From positions 1-16,390 of the forward strand of contig CABSAB010000003.1 in NCBI GenBank assembly GCA_902475515.1: a DNA stretch of 16,390 nt, given 5' to 3'. The stretch is from an uncultured Eubacteriales bacterium (GTDB lineage Bacteria; Bacillota; Clostridia; Oscillospirales; Oscillospiraceae). The notes below the pieces were generated by a model. The model saw nothing but the letters and a program-made list of their open reading frames with translations. It was not told the DNA's origin and did no database searches. Of this stretch, positions 1-6,998 are shown piece after piece (position 1 is the stretch's first letter; every line of letters begins with the position of its first letter). The position numbers and the translations under genes are program-made.

Positions 1-138
1 CAGATTCAGTGCGTCCGCATCCCGTACCTCATAAAAAAACCGTACGGAAAGATCACCGGAAGTATCCTGCCGGGCACCGCATCCAACCAAAGATACCAAC
101 TGTGCCGTCAGCAGGAGAAATATCCACAGTTTTTTCAT
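1..138 (-). CDS. Small lipoprotein, N-terminal part (runs off left edge)
   Basis: Only the first 46 codons lie in the window; the gene continues past base 1. The product starts with a classic lipoprotein signal peptide: MKK, a hydrophobic stretch to about residue 18, then the lipobox LVGC with the lipidated cysteine at residue 20. It should be anchored to the outer face of the membrane. The start ATG (136-138) shares ATGA with the stop codon of the histidine kinase gene, so translation is probably coupled; a GGGAGG ribosome site lies in the kinase 3' end. The first mature residues (VRFFYEVRDADAL) resemble the opening strand of GerMN-type lipoproteins that often follow two-component systems in Clostridia, but this is a guess from 26 residues. 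The lipoprotein call is sure; the family is not. Confidence 0.75.
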   Translation of the reverse strand, partial: MKKLWIFLLLTAQLVSLVGCGARQDTSGDLSVRFFYEVRDADALNL

Positions 139-1583
139 GGCTCACCCTCCCATTTCAGCTGAGGGAACCGCACGGTAAACCGCGCGCCGCCCTGGGGACG
201 GTTGCTGGCATCCACGCTGCCGCCAAACTTCTCGACGGTTTCCCGCACAATGGCCAGACCCAAGCCCGTGCCGCCGGCCTCCCGGGATCGGGCCTTATCC
301 ACCCGGTAAAACCGTTCAAAAATATGGCTCAGTTCCTCCTCTGGAATACCGATGCCGTTATCCTCTACGATGAGCACAGCGGTATCCCGCTGGGTATAAG
401 CGATCAGGCGCACCTCGCCGCCCTCCTGGCTGTACTTAATCCCGTTCTCCGCCAGATTCAGCACCACCTGGAAGATATCATCCTCCCGGGCCATAATACA
501 ACAATTGTCCTCGGCGCTGGCCTCGATCGCCGCACCGATCTGCGCAGCAAAGGGTGAAAGCATACGCACCGCTTTGTTGCAGCATTCCCCCAGATCCACA
601 ACTTCGTCTTCCTGCTGGGTAAACTGCTTGCTGTCCAGCGCCGTCAGGCTGAGCAGCTTGGAGGTCATGCGGGTCAGCCGGTCCGACTCGCTGGAAATAT
701 CCTGAACAAACTCCCGAATGGTCTCCTGATCCAAATCATTCTGAATGATGGAATCTGACATCAGCCGAATGGCCGCCAGGGGCGTACGGAGCTCATGAGA
801 AGCATCCGAAACAAACTGCCGGCGGCTCTCCTCTGTTTCCTGGAGGCGGTCTGTCAGTGCGTTAAACTCACTGGCAAGCACCGCATATTCATCATTTCCC
901 TTGATCTCCACCCGGTGACTATAGTTTCCCGCCCGGACCTCCTGGATGGACTGGTGCAACCGTCCGCTCTTTTTTGTAATGACGATACCGGTAACTACAC
1001 TGAGGATCAAGCTGACCACAACAGTCACCGCCGCCATCTGCATAGCATTTTGCTGAATGCGCTGGATCAGCATGGCCTGCTCCCGGTCCACCTCCGCCAC
1101 ATAAACGCAGCCGGTGATCACATTACCCACCATAATGGGAATGGCGCCATAGCTCTCAAAGCCGTCTGCGGAATAGACACAGCGAAACGCATCGTTCCCA
1201 CGCAGGGCCGAAAGGACCTCCGGATACAGCGCACACCGCTCTGTGGGCGTTGCTCCGGTATTGGTGCTATATAACACGGTACCCTCGGCGTCGGTCACAA
1301 CAATCTGTCCCACATCCGATGTCCCCAGCACCGAGATCACTTCCTCGGCCCCTTCGCCCGTCAGGACCAGATTGGTGTTCAACGATGAGGCAATGGTCTC
1401 CGCCTTCCCCAAGATCAGGGACTGCTTATAGGTAAAGATCATATCCTCCGTGGTCTTGATCGGAGAGATCGCCTGGAGTGCCAGCAGAATGATGGTCAAA
1501 AGCAGGATCAGAAGTACAATCCGCAGCAGCAGGCTGTCCCAAAAGCTGCGGATAAAGCTCTTAGCCCTTAAAATAATAGCCAA
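135..1583 (-). CDS. Membrane sensor histidine kinase (PhoR/WalK-like)
   Basis: Sensor kinase of a two-component system, partner of the response regulator just upstream. About 482 residues: transmembrane helix 18-38, an extracellular sensor region of about 140 residues, transmembrane helix 183-203, a HAMP linker (about 204-256), then a HisKA dimerisation domain with the phospho-acceptor His263 in SHELRTPLA. The ATPase domain shows the N box (NLAENGIKYS, Asn376/Asn380), the G1 box (EDNGIGIP, Asp408), the F box (FERFYR) and the G2 box (GGTGLGLAIV, 437-446). All catalytic motifs are intact. The sensor region has no signature I can name; cysteines at 117, 135 and 159 could matter. The start used is a TTG at 1581-1583, inside the regulator gene. 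No ATG occurs before residue 48, which is past the first membrane helix, so a non-ATG start is needed. Confidence 0.95.
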   Translation of the reverse strand: MAIILRAKSFIRSFWDSLLLRIVLLILLLTIILLALQAISPIKTTEDMIFTYKQSLILGKAETIASSLNTNLVLTGEGAEEVISVLGTSDVGQIVVTDAEGTVLYSTNTGATPTERCALYPEVLSALRGNDAFRCVYSADGFESYGAIPIMVGNVITGCVYVAEVDREQAMLIQRIQQNAMQMAAVTVVVSLILSVVTGIVITKKSGRLHQSIQEVRAGNYSHRVEIKGNDEYAVLASEFNALTDRLQETEESRRQFVSDASHELRTPLAAIRLMSDSIIQNDLDQETIREFVQDISSESDRLTRMTSKLLSLTALDSKQFTQQEDEVVDLGECCNKAVRMLSPFAAQIGAAIEASAEDNCCIMAREDDIFQVVLNLAENGIKYSQEGGEVRLIAYTQRDTAVLIVEDNGIGIPEEELSHIFERFYRVDKARSREAGGTGLGLAIVRETVEKFGGSVDASNRPQGGARFTVRFPQLKWEGEP

Positions 1584-2241
1584 CGCCCCATTTCGTCATG
1601 ATATACTCCGGCTGAGCCGGCACGTTCTCCAGCTTTTCCCGGAGTCGGCGCACATGAACATCCACAGAACGGATCTCTCCCTGATATTCGTATCCCCAGA
1701 TGAGATTCAGTAAATTCTCCCGGGAGTATACATGCCCCGGGTTCCGCATCAGAAGCTCCATCAGATCAAACTCCCGGGCTGTGAGTTCCACAGGCATGCC
1801 ATTCTTATAGGCATTGCGTTCATCGGAATCCAGCGTAATATCTCCACAGGTGATGCGGTTCGTATTCTCCCTGGGTTCCGGGGCGGCACTGCGGCGAAGC
1901 AGCGCCCGTATCCTGGCCTTGAGCTCCAGTATATTAAACGGCTTGGTCAAATAGTCATCCGTCCCCTGCTCAAACCCAATAAGCTTGTCCATATCCTCGC
2001 CCTTGGCCGTGAGCATGATAATGGGAACATTGGAAAATTCCCGAATCTGCATACAGGCATCCAACCCCGAAAGCTTCGGCATCATAATATCCAGAATGAT
2101 CAGGTCAAAGCCACCGGTCTTGGCAAGCTCTACCGCCTCTTCTCCGTCGTATGCCACGGATACTTCAAATCCATCGTTCTCCAAATTAAATTTGATCCCT
2201 TTGACGAGCAGCTTTTCGTCATCCACCACAAGAATTTTCAT
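1561..2241 (-). CDS. Response regulator, OmpR/PhoB family
   Basis: DNA-binding response regulator of 226 residues, the normal length for the family. The receiver domain (1-115) has the acidic pair Asp7/Asp8, phospho-acceptor Asp51 in LIILDIMMP, Thr78 in the PIIMLTAKG strand and the conserved Lys100-Pro101. The C-terminal winged-helix domain (about 127-226) carries LTAREFDLMELLMRNPG and the recognition-helix region ending in SVDVHVRRLREKLE, then the closing WGVGYYF hairpin. The ATG at 2239-2241 has a GAGGT site at proper spacing. It starts 4 nt after the ComEA-like gene ends and overlaps the kinase start by 23 nt, so the genes are expressed together. It should be phosphorylated by the adjacent kinase; target genes cannot be read from this window. 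Confidence 0.97.
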   Translation of the reverse strand: MKILVVDDEKLLVKGIKFNLENDGFEVSVAYDGEEAVELAKTGGFDLIILDIMMPKLSGLDACMQIREFSNVPIIMLTAKGEDMDKLIGFEQGTDDYLTKPFNILELKARIRALLRRSAAPEPRENTNRITCGDITLDSDERNAYKNGMPVELTAREFDLMELLMRNPGHVYSRENLLNLIWGYEYQGEIRSVDVHVRRLREKLENVPAQPEYIMTKWGVGYYFKG

Positions 2242-2245
2242 TGCA

Positions 2246-2731
2246 TTACCTCACTTCCACATACTCTGCGATCTTTGCAAATGTCTTCTCGCCAATTCCC
2301 TTGACATTCATCAGTTCTTCAGCAAATTGAAATCCACCGTGTTCTTCCCGATAATCTATAATCCGTCCGGCCAACACTTCGCCGATCCCGGGCAGGGTTT
2401 GCAGTTCCTCCGCATTGGCGGCATTCAGATCAATCCGTCCGGAATCTGCTTCCTCCGCCGGTATCTCCTCCACAGCCGATTGGACCTGCACTGAAGGCTC
2501 GGACGTCTTTACCGGTTTTGCTTCTTCTGCTGCTTTAGTGACCTCCGGCGACCGGAATGGCGCTAGGTTCTCAGCCGTAGATGGCTCCATTTGCGACGCC
2601 GTAACCCGGTTCTCCGTCTCCACCAAAATCACATCGTGATAAAGCGCTCCCCGCAAAAACCATGTAAGCGCCGCACCCAGGGCCAAGCCTGTGATCAGAA
2701 ATAATAAATATTTCATTCTTTGCCCGTTCAC
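2246..2731 (-). CDS. ComEA-like helix-hairpin-helix DNA-binding protein
   Basis: 161-residue protein anchored by one N-terminal transmembrane helix (about 8-27), followed by a low-complexity Glu/Ala/Ser/Val-rich linker (40-97) and a C-terminal ComEA-type helix-hairpin-helix domain (98-161). The domain has the signature IDLNAANAEELQTLPGIGEV, a second LMNVKGIGEKTFAKI hairpin, and the usual RIIDYREEHGGF between them. In ComEA of Firmicutes such a domain binds incoming double-stranded DNA outside the cell during transformation. This protein lacks room for the SLBB domain present in Bacillus ComEA, and no ComEB/ComEC gene follows, so competence is only an inference. The start is GTG (2729-2731), well placed after a GGCGAGG site; the ATG five codons later has a poorer site. 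It is the first gene of the operon with the two-component system. Confidence 0.85.
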   Translation of the reverse strand: MNGQRMKYLLFLITGLALGAALTWFLRGALYHDVILVETENRVTASQMEPSTAENLAPFRSPEVTKAAEEAKPVKTSEPSVQVQSAVEEIPAEEADSGRIDLNAANAEELQTLPGIGEVLAGRIIDYREEHGGFQFAEELMNVKGIGEKTFAKIAEYVEVR

Positions 2732-2743
2732 AGGATCCTCGCC

Positions 2744-2772
2744 TTTCTTTTTCTGATAAAATGTGCTATGAT
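2744..2772 (+). promoter_or_regulatory. Probable promoter of the uracil-DNA glycosylase gene
   Basis: Extended -10 box TGCTATGAT (2764-2772) with a weak -35 region (TTTCTT at 2744-2749, 17 nt spacer). The same extended -10 occurs in the HD-protein promoter at 11842-11850 on the other strand. It would give a leader of about 130 nt before the ATG at 2910, so a nearer promoter is possible. An inverted repeat CTATGA-TATAG-TCATAG (2766-2782) overlaps the -10 and start site. Confidence 0.45.
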
Positions 2773-2790
2773 ATAGTCATAGTTACTGTT

Positions 2791-2819
2791 ATTGTACCAC
2801 AATCCGCTGGCTTTTGAAA
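2791..2819 (-). promoter_or_regulatory. Probable promoter of the ComEA / two-component operon
   Basis: On the minus strand an extended -10 box TGGTACAAT (-10 hexamer TACAAT at 2791-2796) lies 17 nt after a weak -35 TTTCAA (2814-2819). The extended TG compensates for the poor -35. It gives a leader of roughly 50 nt before the GTG start. It faces the plus-strand promoter at 2744-2772. Confidence 0.5.
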
Positions 2820-2897
2820 TGCCAAATATCAGTTTTTTCCGGTTTTTCCGCAGCAATGGCCCACTTTCTGTTCGGGCTGTTTCCCAGTACATCAGGC

Positions 2898-2903
2898 AGG
2901 AGG
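2898..2903 (+). promoter_or_regulatory. Ribosome binding site fixing the glycosylase start
   Basis: AGGAGG, 6 nt before the ATG at 2910. It decides against the TTG at 2814 and the in-frame ATGs in between, none of which has such a site. It also places the first conserved family residue (Cys16) where it belongs. Confidence 0.85.
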
Positions 2904-2909
2904 TATTTT

Positions 2910-3491
2910 ATGGTGTATTCTGACTGGCAAACGCTCCAAGCAAGCTGTCTACAATGCCAGCAGTGCGATTTATACAGGACTCGGCGCAACGTTGTATTCG
3001 GGGTAGGACCCCAGGATGCCGATGTACTGTTTATCGGCGAGGGCCCCGGCGAGCAGGAGGACCGCACCGGCGTCCCCTTTGTGGGCCGTGCCGGACAGTT
3101 TCTGGACCAGATGCTCTGCATCATCGGCCTGAGCCGCCGGAATTGCTACATTGGGAATATTGTCAAATGCAGGCCGCCCAATAACCGGGATCCACAAGAG
3201 ACTGAACAAGCCGCCTGCAGCGGTTGGCTCACCGCACAGATCGAACTGATGCAGCCCAAGATCATCGTGTGTCTGGGCCGCATTGCCGCCATGAAATATA
3301 TTGACCCAAATTTTCGTATCACCCGGGAACATGGAAAGTGGTTTGAACGGGATGACAGACAGTTGATGGCCATGTATCACCCCTCCGCCCTGCTGCGTGA
3401 TCCTTCCAAGCGTCCGGAGACTTTCCGGGATTTGAAATCCCTGCAGGCCATGGTCAAGACGGTTTGTCCTGATTTTCCCTTTGAAGCGTAA
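2910..3491 (+). CDS. udg: Uracil-DNA glycosylase, family 4/5 (4Fe-4S)
   Basis: Base-excision repair enzyme that removes uracil, from cytosine deamination, from DNA in the cytoplasm. The 193-residue product matches the family 4 layout: iron-sulfur cysteines Cys16-x2-Cys19 near the start, Cys87 in VKCRPPNNR and Cys103 in EQAACSGWL. The catalytic/uracil-binding motif is GEGPGEQED (44-52), followed by GVPFVGRAGQFLDQML. Motif HPSALLRDPSKR (157-168) inserts into the minor groove. The spacing of the four cysteines equals that of the well-studied Thermus family 4 enzyme as I recall it. It stands alone, divergent from the ComEA operon, and ends at a strong terminator. Nothing odd in the sequence. Confidence 0.95.
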   Translation: MVYSDWQTLQASCLQCQQCDLYRTRRNVVFGVGPQDADVLFIGEGPGEQEDRTGVPFVGRAGQFLDQMLCIIGLSRRNCYIGNIVKCRPPNNRDPQETEQAACSGWLTAQIELMQPKIIVCLGRIAAMKYIDPNFRITREHGKWFERDDRQLMAMYHPSALLRDPSKRPETFRDLKSLQAMVKTVCPDFPFEA

Positions 3492-3494
3492 AAC

Positions 3495-3540
3495 ATCCCC
3501 GCAGAACACCAAGTTTGTGCTCTGCGGGGATACTTTTTTT
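3495..3540 (+). terminator. Strong hairpin terminator between convergent genes
   Basis: Arms ATCCCCGCAGA (3495-3505) and TCTGCGGGGAT (3521-3531), extended by CAC/GTG across one A.C mismatch, followed by seven T (3534-3540). It ends the glycosylase transcript. Read from the minus strand the mismatch becomes a G.U pair and the tail is GTTTTA, so it probably also ends the convergent topoisomerase/lipoprotein unit. Confidence 0.9.
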
Positions 3541-3566
3541 GGGGCCGAAACCGCTTGTGCTGCAAA

Positions 3567-4694
3567 TCACTCCACTGGCAGCGGCGGTTTCAAATAATCC
3601 GGCACGATCACCTCCGGCAGTGACGCCGCTTGATAGCTCTGATAGCCAAACAGCTGCAATTCTTCATTGCCCAAAAGGAAGAACTCTGCATTCTGGTCCT
3701 GCGGCGAAACCGATGGGTCCACATAGTACGATGCGCCATCCAGCTGCACAAGGCACCAATCATGCATTTCGCCGTTCTTCTGTCCTGAGATCAATTCCCC
3801 CTGCATCCCGCAGGCGTTAAGCAGGCTGAGATACGCCTGAGCAAAGCCATAGCTGGTGGCGCACCCCTCTATCAACGCTCCATAGGGGCTGTCCAAAGCA
3901 GGAATATCCGTTTCTCCATTCTCCAGCACCTGGGCATCCCGGCCCAGCCGTTTATATAGGCGCTTGGCACTGACCATATCCGAATTGGCGCTCCCGTAAA
4001 TGCGCGAAAGATCCGACACCTGCTGCTGCAGCTCCGCCTGCCATTCCAGCAGCTGTTCCCTGTCCGTGCGGTAGGAGAATTTTATCTCCAATATCCGCTG
4101 GGTCCCACTGTCCGGATACATCTCCACAGAGGTCTCCGGCAGCTCCAAGGCGAACTCCGGATGGTCCCGATAGACCTCTGCCGATGCATCGGAAATATCC
4201 AGATATTCGTAGTCCCCTACCCGCAGCAACAGCTGCGGCTCATAGGTCTCCATGGCCTCTTGCAGCTTTTCCCGCGCTGCATCCATATCCGTGACATAGA
4301 CGATGGAGGCGATCTCCTCGGCACTCCGGCGGAAAGTGATGTTTAAATGGATCTCATAATAGCTGACGATCCTGGAATAGTCATAGGTCACATGCTCCAC
4401 CGCAAAAACACCCAGCGGCGAAAGCTGCGCCACCTCATGGACCGCCTGGCTGAGATCCTCATCCAGATCGCCTGTATAGCCCTCAGTCCGGATCACGCCA
4501 TCTTTTATGCCGTCTTCCACCAGACTGATTATGGCATTTTTCAGCCCGCCGTAGCTGCCCACCGTCATCGTCTCATCCGGCGATTCCTGATAATCCTCCT
4601 GATGGGGCTCCACGACCACATAGGACCGCTGCCGCAATATCCCGCAGCCGCCCAGCAGCAGCATGCACATCGCACACAACAGCAGCCGTTTCAT
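3567..4694 (-). CDS. Transglutaminase-like lipoprotein
   Basis: 375-residue surface lipoprotein. The signal peptide ends in the lipobox LLGGC (Cys17). Residues 40-260 form a region I do not recognise, with predicted helices at 205-250. The C-terminal part carries a transglutaminase-like (cysteine-protease fold) core with a readable triad: Cys278 in EGCATSYGFAQAYLSLLNACG, His311 in MHDWCLVQLDG and Asp326 in YYVDPS. Such extracellular domains in Firmicutes are usually peptidases or wall-associated enzymes; the substrate is unknown. The ATG at 4692-4694 has an AAAGGAGG site. It lies 42 nt after the topoisomerase A gene with no terminator between, so it appears to be the last gene of that operon, an unexpected partner for DNA topology genes. 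Confidence 0.87.
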   Translation of the reverse strand: MKRLLLCAMCMLLLGGCGILRQRSYVVVEPHQEDYQESPDETMTVGSYGGLKNAIISLVEDGIKDGVIRTEGYTGDLDEDLSQAVHEVAQLSPLGVFAVEHVTYDYSRIVSYYEIHLNITFRRSAEEIASIVYVTDMDAAREKLQEAMETYEPQLLLRVGDYEYLDISDASAEVYRDHPEFALELPETSVEMYPDSGTQRILEIKFSYRTDREQLLEWQAELQQQVSDLSRIYGSANSDMVSAKRLYKRLGRDAQVLENGETDIPALDSPYGALIEGCATSYGFAQAYLSLLNACGMQGELISGQKNGEMHDWCLVQLDGASYYVDPSVSPQDQNAEFFLLGNEELQLFGYQSYQAASLPEVIVPDYLKPPLPVE

Positions 4695-4736
4695 AGAAGC
4701 CCCTCCTTTCGGTACACAGGATTCAGCGTCTCCGGA

Positions 4737-6982
4737 TCACATATCCAGCGTCAGCTGCTTTTCCTCAGAATCCTCATCCTTCAAAATGGCACCTGCCGCA
4801 GGCAAGGATTTGCTCCGGTAGCGCGAAATATTTTGTACAGGCGTCTCTGAGAGCAGCTTCATTTCCTGGAGCAGCGCCTTTTTCCGGAGGCTCAGCGCTC
4901 CGACGCCAATGGTGGTTCTGGTGGTTTTCACCGTCAGCAGGGCCGTGTTCACCACCAGCGCCCGGCCATCGGTGGAGTAGAGGACAACATCCCCTTCTTC
5001 CTGCATGCAAAGCACACCCATCAATGGCGATTTATCGCTGTATGCGCCTGTCAGACGGCGGCGGTTTGACTTGGTATTATAGGTACTCAGAGCCACCTTG
5101 GCCACCTTACCATTCTCAAAGGCAAATAGCATAAACCCGCTGTAGTCTCCCGGCATACAGACCTTGACCACGCTCTCCCCTTCCTCGAAGCCCAGCTTGG
5201 AGGGCAGATAATCGCCCAGGACGCTGGCCTTGCTGTCGTCAAATTCCGAAAGGATTGCCTTATAAACCTGGAATTTATCTGTAAACACCAGGATCTCCGC
5301 CCGGTTGGTGGTCTCCACGGCGGCAACCAGACGGTCGCCCTCCTTAAGCTTTTGTTCGCCGCTCATGCGGAGGCTCTGGGGGGTGATCTTCTTAAGATAT
5401 CCGTCACCGGTCACAAACATCGTGACGGGATAGTCGGGAATCTCCTCTTGCTCCTCAGGCTCCTCGATCTCCGCATCATAGATAATGGCAGTCTTGCGGT
5501 CCTTGCCATATTTCTTGACAACTGCCTCCAGCTCTTTGACGATGATGGACTTGATCTTCCGCTGGGAGTTCACCGTATCCTCCAGCTCCCGAATCTCCTC
5601 CTCCAGATCGGATGTCTCTTTGGTGCGCTTGAGAATATACTCCCGGTTGATGTTCCGCAGCCGGATCTCCGCAATATACTCTGCCTGAACCTGGTCGATG
5701 CCGAAACCGATCATCAGGTTCGGCACTACTTCCTCTTCCAGCTCCGTCTCCCGGATAATCTTTATGGCCTTGTCGATATCCAGCAGGATCTTCTTGAGGC
5801 CCTGCAGCAGATGCAGCTTTTCTTTTTTCTTAGAAAGGTCAAAGTACACCCGGCGGCGCACGCACTCCGTCCGCCAGGCCGTCCACTCCTCCAGAATTTC
5901 CCCGACACCCATGACCTTAGGGAAACCACCGATGAGAATATTAAAGTTGCAGGCGAAACTGTCCTGAAGGGTCGTCATGCGCATAAGCTTATTCATCAAC
6001 TTCTCCGGATCCGCTCCGCGCTTGAGGTCAATGGTCAGCTTCAAACCGGAAAGGTCCGTCTCGTCCCGCATATCGTTGATCTCGCGGATCTTTCCAGCCT
6101 TGATAAGCTCCGCCACCTTGTCAATGATGGCTTCCGTGGTGGTGGTATAGGGGATCTCGTAGATTTCCACCAGATTACCCTCTTTGATATACCGCCACTT
6201 TCCCCGGACCCGGAAGCTGCCCCGGCCCGTCTCATAAACGGCCCGCATCTCATCATCCCGATAGAGCAGTTCACCGCCCGAGGGAAAGTCCGGCGCCAGC
6301 AGGTATTCCATAATGTCGCAGTCCGGGTTCTTGATCCTGGCAATGGCGGCGTTGCAGACCTCCCGGAGATTGAATCCGCAGATGTTGCTGGCCATACCTA
6401 CGGCAATACCGTTATTGGCCGAAACCAGCACATTGGGGAACGTGGTGGGCAGCAGTGACGGCTCTTTCATGGTGCTGTCATAGTTGTCCACAAAATCCAC
6501 AGTGTCATTGTCAATATCCCGGAACAGTTCCTGGCAGAAGCTGTCAAGCTTGGCCTCGGTATACCGGGACGCCGCATAGGCCATATCCCGTGAAAAGGCC
6601 TTGCCGAAGTTGCCCTTAGAATCCACAAAGGGGTGCAGCAGTGCCTCATAGCCCCGGCTAAGACGCACCATAGTCTCATAGATTGCCGCGTCGCCGTGGG
6701 GGTTGAGACGCATGGTCTGGCCCACAATGTTGGCAGATTTGACAGCGTCCGTCCGCCATTGATCAGTCCCATCTTATACATGGTGTACAGCAGCTTCCGG
6801 TGGGAGGGCTTAAAGCCGTCGATCTCCGGAATCGCCCGGGACATGATCACACTCATGGCATAGGGCATGAAGTTGATCTCCAGGGTCTCGGTAATGGGCT
6901 GCTCCACCACCTCGGCATGAAGCCCCATGACATTGGGGTTGTCTTTATGCTTATCGGTTACAGTGGCTTTTTTCTTTGCCAT
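4737..6982 (-). pseudogene. Type II topoisomerase subunit A (ParC/GyrA-like), frameshifted
   Basis: The gene encodes the DNA-cleavage subunit of a second, topoisomerase IV-like enzyme. The first 79 codons (6982 to 6746) read from MAKKKATV to the conserved YKMGLINGGRT. Translation then leaves the frame, and the rest (KSANIVGQTMRLNPHGD onward, 6740 to 4737) lies in the -1 frame. Joined, it is about 746 residues, a normal length. The catalytic tyrosine is intact in AASRYTEAKL (about residue 139), as is the winged-helix region with NPHGDAAIYETMV. A coiled-coil stretch and a C-terminal beta-pinwheel region follow; I find no GyrA box (QRRGGKG), hence ParC-like rather than gyrase. The ATG (6980-6982) follows the B-subunit gene by 16 nt. 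The long downstream frame is uninterrupted, so the break is recent, a sequencing or assembly error, or (less likely) recoded. Start in the second frame: none with a ribosome site. Confidence 0.87.
6741..6754 (-). other. Frameshift site in the topoisomerase A gene
   Basis: On the minus strand GGACGGACG (6746-6754) is a tandem GGAC repeat coding the end of GGRT. Five bases CTGTC (6741-6745) then separate it from AAA TCT GCC AAC (KSAN). Relatives, as I recall them, read ...RTKSAN... directly, so five extra bases fit. Loss of one GGAC copy (a missing 4 nt) would also explain the shift. No slippery heptamer is present. Confidence 0.85.
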
Positions 6983-6998
6983 TGATGATCCATCCTTT

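Noticed and set aside
2814..2909. Upstream TTG start for the uracil-DNA glycosylase
   Set aside because: The extra 32 residues have no family counterpart, and AGGAGG sits before the ATG at 2910.
5352..6458. Long plus-strand frame opposite the topoisomerase A gene
   Set aside because: Same reason; no recognisable domain and no start signal.
6467..6745. Continuation of the first topoisomerase A frame past the shift, as a separate 171-residue protein
   Set aside because: After GGRT the translation loses all family similarity, while the -1 frame continues it perfectly.
6738..6760. Programmed frameshift in the topoisomerase A gene
   Set aside because: No slippery X XXY YYZ heptamer or homopolymer at the junction, and no ribosome site for re-initiation. 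It cannot be fully excluded without peptide data.
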